Source: Candidatus Avoscillospira stercoripullorum
GTDB lineage: Bacteria > Bacillota > Clostridia > Oscillospirales > Oscillospiraceae
Direction of reading: 5' to 3'
DNA length: 5,980 nt
NCBI GenBank assembly: GCA_018712905.1
Contig: DVGD01000251.1
Span: 1-5,980, forward strand
Shown: one piece after another, positions 4,829 through 5,980 of the stretch
How the letters are laid out: each line of letters begins with the position of its first letter
Position numbering within the stretch: the first letter of the stretch is position 1
Position numbers and translations under genes: made by a program
The notes under the pieces: generated by a model
What the model saw: the letters and a program-made list of their open reading frames with translations, nothing else
What the model was told of the DNA's origin: nothing
The model's database searches: none

Positions 4829-5479
4829 ATGGAGGAACAGAGCCCTCTGTTTGTAGGCTTCACGGAGGAAGAGGTGGCGTCGCTTTTGGGGTGCCTGGGC
4901 ACCGTGGAGCGGCAGTACCGCAAGGGGGAGACGATCCTCTCCGAGGGAGAGCCGGCGGCATATCTGGGGGTGGTGCGCCGGGGCATGGCGCTCATTGGCT
5001 GCGACGACGTCTGGGGCAACCACACGGTGCTGGGCAGCGCGCCACCTGGCGCGGTATTCGCCGAGGCTTACGCCTGCCTGCCTGGAGAGCCGCTTCTCAT
5101 CACCGTCACAGCGGCGGAGGACACCGCGGTGCTTCTTTTGCCCGTGGCGCGGGTGCTGATGCCCTGCGTCAACGCCTGTGCGCTGCACACCAGGCTTCTG
5201 AGAAATCTCCTGGCCGTCAGTGCCCAGCGAAGCCTCGCCCTCTCCCGGCGGATTCTCCACACCAGCGCCAAGTCCATCCGTGGGCGGCTGTGCTCGTACT
5301 TCTCGGAATGTGCCAAGCGCCAGGGGAGCGGCACCATCACCGTGCCCTACTCCCGCCAGCAGCTGGCCGACTACCTGGGCGTTGATCGAAGCGCATTGAG
5401 CAACGAGCTATCGAAAATGCAGCGCGAGGGGCTCATCCGCTACCACCGCAACACCTTCGAGCTGGAGAATCTCCCGTAG
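4829..5479 (+). CDS. Crp/Fnr-family transcriptional regulator
   Basis: This 216-aa protein has the two-part Crp/Fnr plan. Residues about 5-110 form a cyclic-nucleotide-binding-like beta barrel (YRKGETILSEGEPAAYLGVV 30-49, then GAVFAEAYACLPGEP 74-88). A long dimer helix follows (about 118-145). A C-terminal winged HTH contains PYSRQQLADYLGVDRSALSN (173-192) and LSKMQREGLIRYHRNTFEL (194-212). The cAMP-binding signature and the N-terminal cysteine cluster of FNR are absent; cysteines lie at 22, 58, 83, 113, 117, 155 and 161, with C113-x3-C117 the only close pair. The effector is therefore unknown, and redox or metal sensing is possible. The gene is divergent from trxA across 135 bp, making that operon a natural target. 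Its TAG stop lies inside a palindromic repeat, and no other terminator follows. Confidence 0.92.
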   Translation: MEEQSPLFVGFTEEEVASLLGCLGTVERQYRKGETILSEGEPAAYLGVVRRGMALIGCDDVWGNHTVLGSAPPGAVFAEAYACLPGEPLLITVTAAEDTAVLLLPVARVLMPCVNACALHTRLLRNLLAVSAQRSLALSRRILHTSAKSIRGRLCSYFSECAKRQGSGTITVPYSRQQLADYLGVDRSALSNELSKMQREGLIRYHRNTFELENLP

Positions 5480-5502
5480 GGGTCGATGTCCGCATCGACC
5501 CG
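5476..5502 (+). repeat. GTAGGGGTCGATG palindromic repeat, copy 1
   Basis: GGGTCGATG (5480-5488) and CATCGACCC (5493-5501) form a perfect 9-bp stem with a TCCG loop. The leading GTAG (5476-5479) contains the TAG stop of the Crp/Fnr-type gene. Except for the loop and flanks it matches copy 2 at 5778-5804 in the same orientation. It may protect or terminate the 3' end of that mRNA, though no T tract follows. Confidence 0.8.
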
Positions 5503-5531
5503 CGCCGCGAAGCGGCTCAAAGCGCGGCGCG
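5501..5531. repeat. GC-rich hairpin after repeat copy 1
   Basis: CGCGCCGC (5501-5508) pairs with GCGGCGCG (5524-5531) in a perfect 8-bp stem. An internal alternative, CCGC/GCGG around GAA, also exists. It lies between repeat copy 1 and the MITE-like inverted repeat and belongs to the palindrome-rich 5476-5842 stretch, in which I see no protein gene. Confidence 0.5.
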
Positions 5532-5544
5532 GAAGCACCCGCGC

Positions 5545-5702
5545 AGGCCTCCCCTTGAGGGGAGGTGGCATCGGCGTTAGCCGATGACGGAGAGGTGTCG
5601 GGGCAGTCGCGATTCCTGTAAGTCTTCCGCAAAACGTGACTGCGGTCACACCTCTCAGTCATGGCGCAAGGCGCCATGACAGCTCCCCTCAAGGGGAGCC
5701 CT
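5545..5702. mobile_element. MITE-like inverted-repeat element, 158 bp, non-coding
   Basis: The two ends, about 67 bases each (5545-5611 and the complement of 5634-5702), are imperfect inverted copies separated by only about 22 bases. Each arm contains a hairpin CTCCCC-TTGA-GGGGAG (5549-5564 and 5683-5698), then a second hairpin (CATCGGC/GCCGATG at 5569-5586; GTCATGGCGC/GCGCCATGAC at 5658-5680), then GAGAGGTGT and a shared GCAGTC. The internal stems differ in sequence while pairing is kept, which suggests selection for structure or compensatory drift. There is no transposase and I see no clear target-site duplication. I recall such elements as frequent between genes in Oscillospiraceae; spread by a transposase in trans is inference. 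Confidence 0.65.
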
Positions 5703-5777
5703 GGGTGCGGCGCATGCCCACGATGTTTTCATAGGGGCGGTATCGGGGACATGCGGTATTGCCGGCGGCACAAATTT

Positions 5778-5804
5778 GTAGGGGTCGATGCCTTCATCGA
5801 CCCG
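5778..5804 (+). repeat. GTAGGGGTCGATG palindromic repeat, copy 2
   Basis: GGGTCGATG (5782-5790) and CATCGACCC (5795-5803) form the same 9-bp stem as copy 1, with a CCTT loop and the same leading GTAG. The upstream AATTTGTAGGGG (5773-5784) is shared with 140-151. A degenerate relative, ATAGGGGCGG, occurs at 5731-5740. The two copies flank the MITE-like element in direct orientation about 300 bp apart. Confidence 0.8.
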
Positions 5805-5805
5805 A

Positions 5806-5842
5806 GGCAAGAAAAGCCTCCCCTTGGCGATCAAGGGGAGGC
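5806..5842 (-). terminator. Intrinsic terminator of the right-edge gene
   Basis: GCCTCCCCTTG (5816-5826) and CAAGGGGAGGC (5832-5842) form a perfect 11-bp stem with a 5-base loop. On the minus strand TTTTCTTGCC follows (5806-5815). It starts 15 bases after the stop of the leftward gene. The stem is nearly identical to the outer hairpin of the MITE-like element, so a repeat unit may have been adopted as a terminator. Confidence 0.8.
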
Positions 5843-5857
5843 AATCGGCGGTGCAAG

Positions 5858-5980
5858 TTACGCCTGGTCGTGGGGACGGAGGAACTTCTTGGCCGGGGTC
5901 AGGGTCAGCAGGTAGCCGATGAGCATAATAGCCGCCCAGTCGATGACCATGTAGAAGCCGTTGTAGAGCGCGGAGTAGAA
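5858..5980 (-). CDS. C-terminal end of a membrane protein, possibly an ECF transporter S component (ThiT-like)
   Basis: The minus strand encodes the last 40 codons of a gene that begins outside the window, ending in TAA at 5858-5860 just before a terminator. The visible part starts FYSALYNGFYMVIDW (1-15), continues with a hydrophobic span AAIMLIGYLLTLT (16-28) and ends in a short polar, basic tail KKFLRPHDQA. This is a last transmembrane helix with a cytoplasmic tail. The YSALYNGFYM stretch reminds me of the last loop and helix of thiamine-specific S components (ThiT) of ECF transporters, but 40 residues from memory make only a weak match; another small multi-span transporter is possible. No riboswitch can be assessed because the 5' end is missing. 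Confidence 0.6.
   Translation of the reverse strand, partial: FYSALYNGFYMVIDWAAIMLIGYLLTLTPAKKFLRPHDQA

Noticed and set aside
4708..5385. Plus-strand frame overlapping the Crp/Fnr-type gene
   Set aside because: It is a shadow frame; the Crp/Fnr reading in the other frame has both expected domains and a proper ribosome binding site.
5476..5804. CRISPR array
   Set aside because: Only two copies of the hairpin repeat occur, about 300 bp apart, with no regular spacers and no cas genes.
5661..5915. Plus-strand open frame over the repeat region
   Set aside because: It runs through palindromic repeats and a terminator and then antisense to the right-edge gene; no ribosome binding site.

Overview
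The window looks like chromosome of a GC-rich member of the Clostridia, most likely an Oscillospiraceae/Ruminococcaceae-type gut anaerobe. The reasons are strong AGGAGG-type ribosome binding sites, sigma-A promoters with TATAAT and TTGACA elements, Rho-independent terminators, an AzlCD exporter, a thioredoxin paired with a ferredoxin:thioredoxin-reductase-like mini protein, and intergenic palindromes (GTAGGGGTCGATG... and CTCCCCTTGAGGGGAG...) that I recall as common in that group. The taxonomic call is inference; there is no rRNA or marker gene here.

Layout. Positions 1-21 hold the first seven codons of a leftward gene, divergent from a 504-aa PucR-family regulator (228-1742, rightward) with a clear promoter. 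A bidirectional terminator separates that regulator from a leftward 71-aa protein of unknown function (1784-1999). Positions 2000-2405 contain no protein gene, only a series of hairpins. A leftward tRNA-Leu(CAG) follows (2406-2493), with its own promoter and an intrinsic terminator starting two bases after the CCA end. A rightward small lipoprotein (2699-3022) then converges on the leftward azlC-azlD pair (3031-4064), which probably encodes a branched-chain amino acid exporter.

Upstream of azlC lies a leftward redox operon, trxA (4394-4693) and a 66-aa FTR-catalytic-like protein (4192-4392), with a textbook promoter and a terminator. Divergent from trxA is a Crp/Fnr-type regulator (4829-5479) that lacks the N-terminal FNR cluster cysteines but has a C-x3-C pair elsewhere. 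The shared 135-bp intergenic region makes regulation of the thioredoxin operon by this protein plausible but unproven.

From 5476 to 5842 the DNA is almost entirely palindromic repeats: two direct copies of a GTAGGGGTCGATG hairpin bracket a 158-bp MITE-like inverted repeat, and the first copy supplies the stop codon of the Crp/Fnr gene. The right edge (5858-5980) carries the last 40 codons of a leftward membrane protein, perhaps an ECF S component of the ThiT type.

I do not see a clear new defence, mobile or biosynthetic system. The items most worth a second look are the compact TrxA/FTR-like pair with its divergent regulator, and the repeat insertion that forms the 3' end of the regulator gene.
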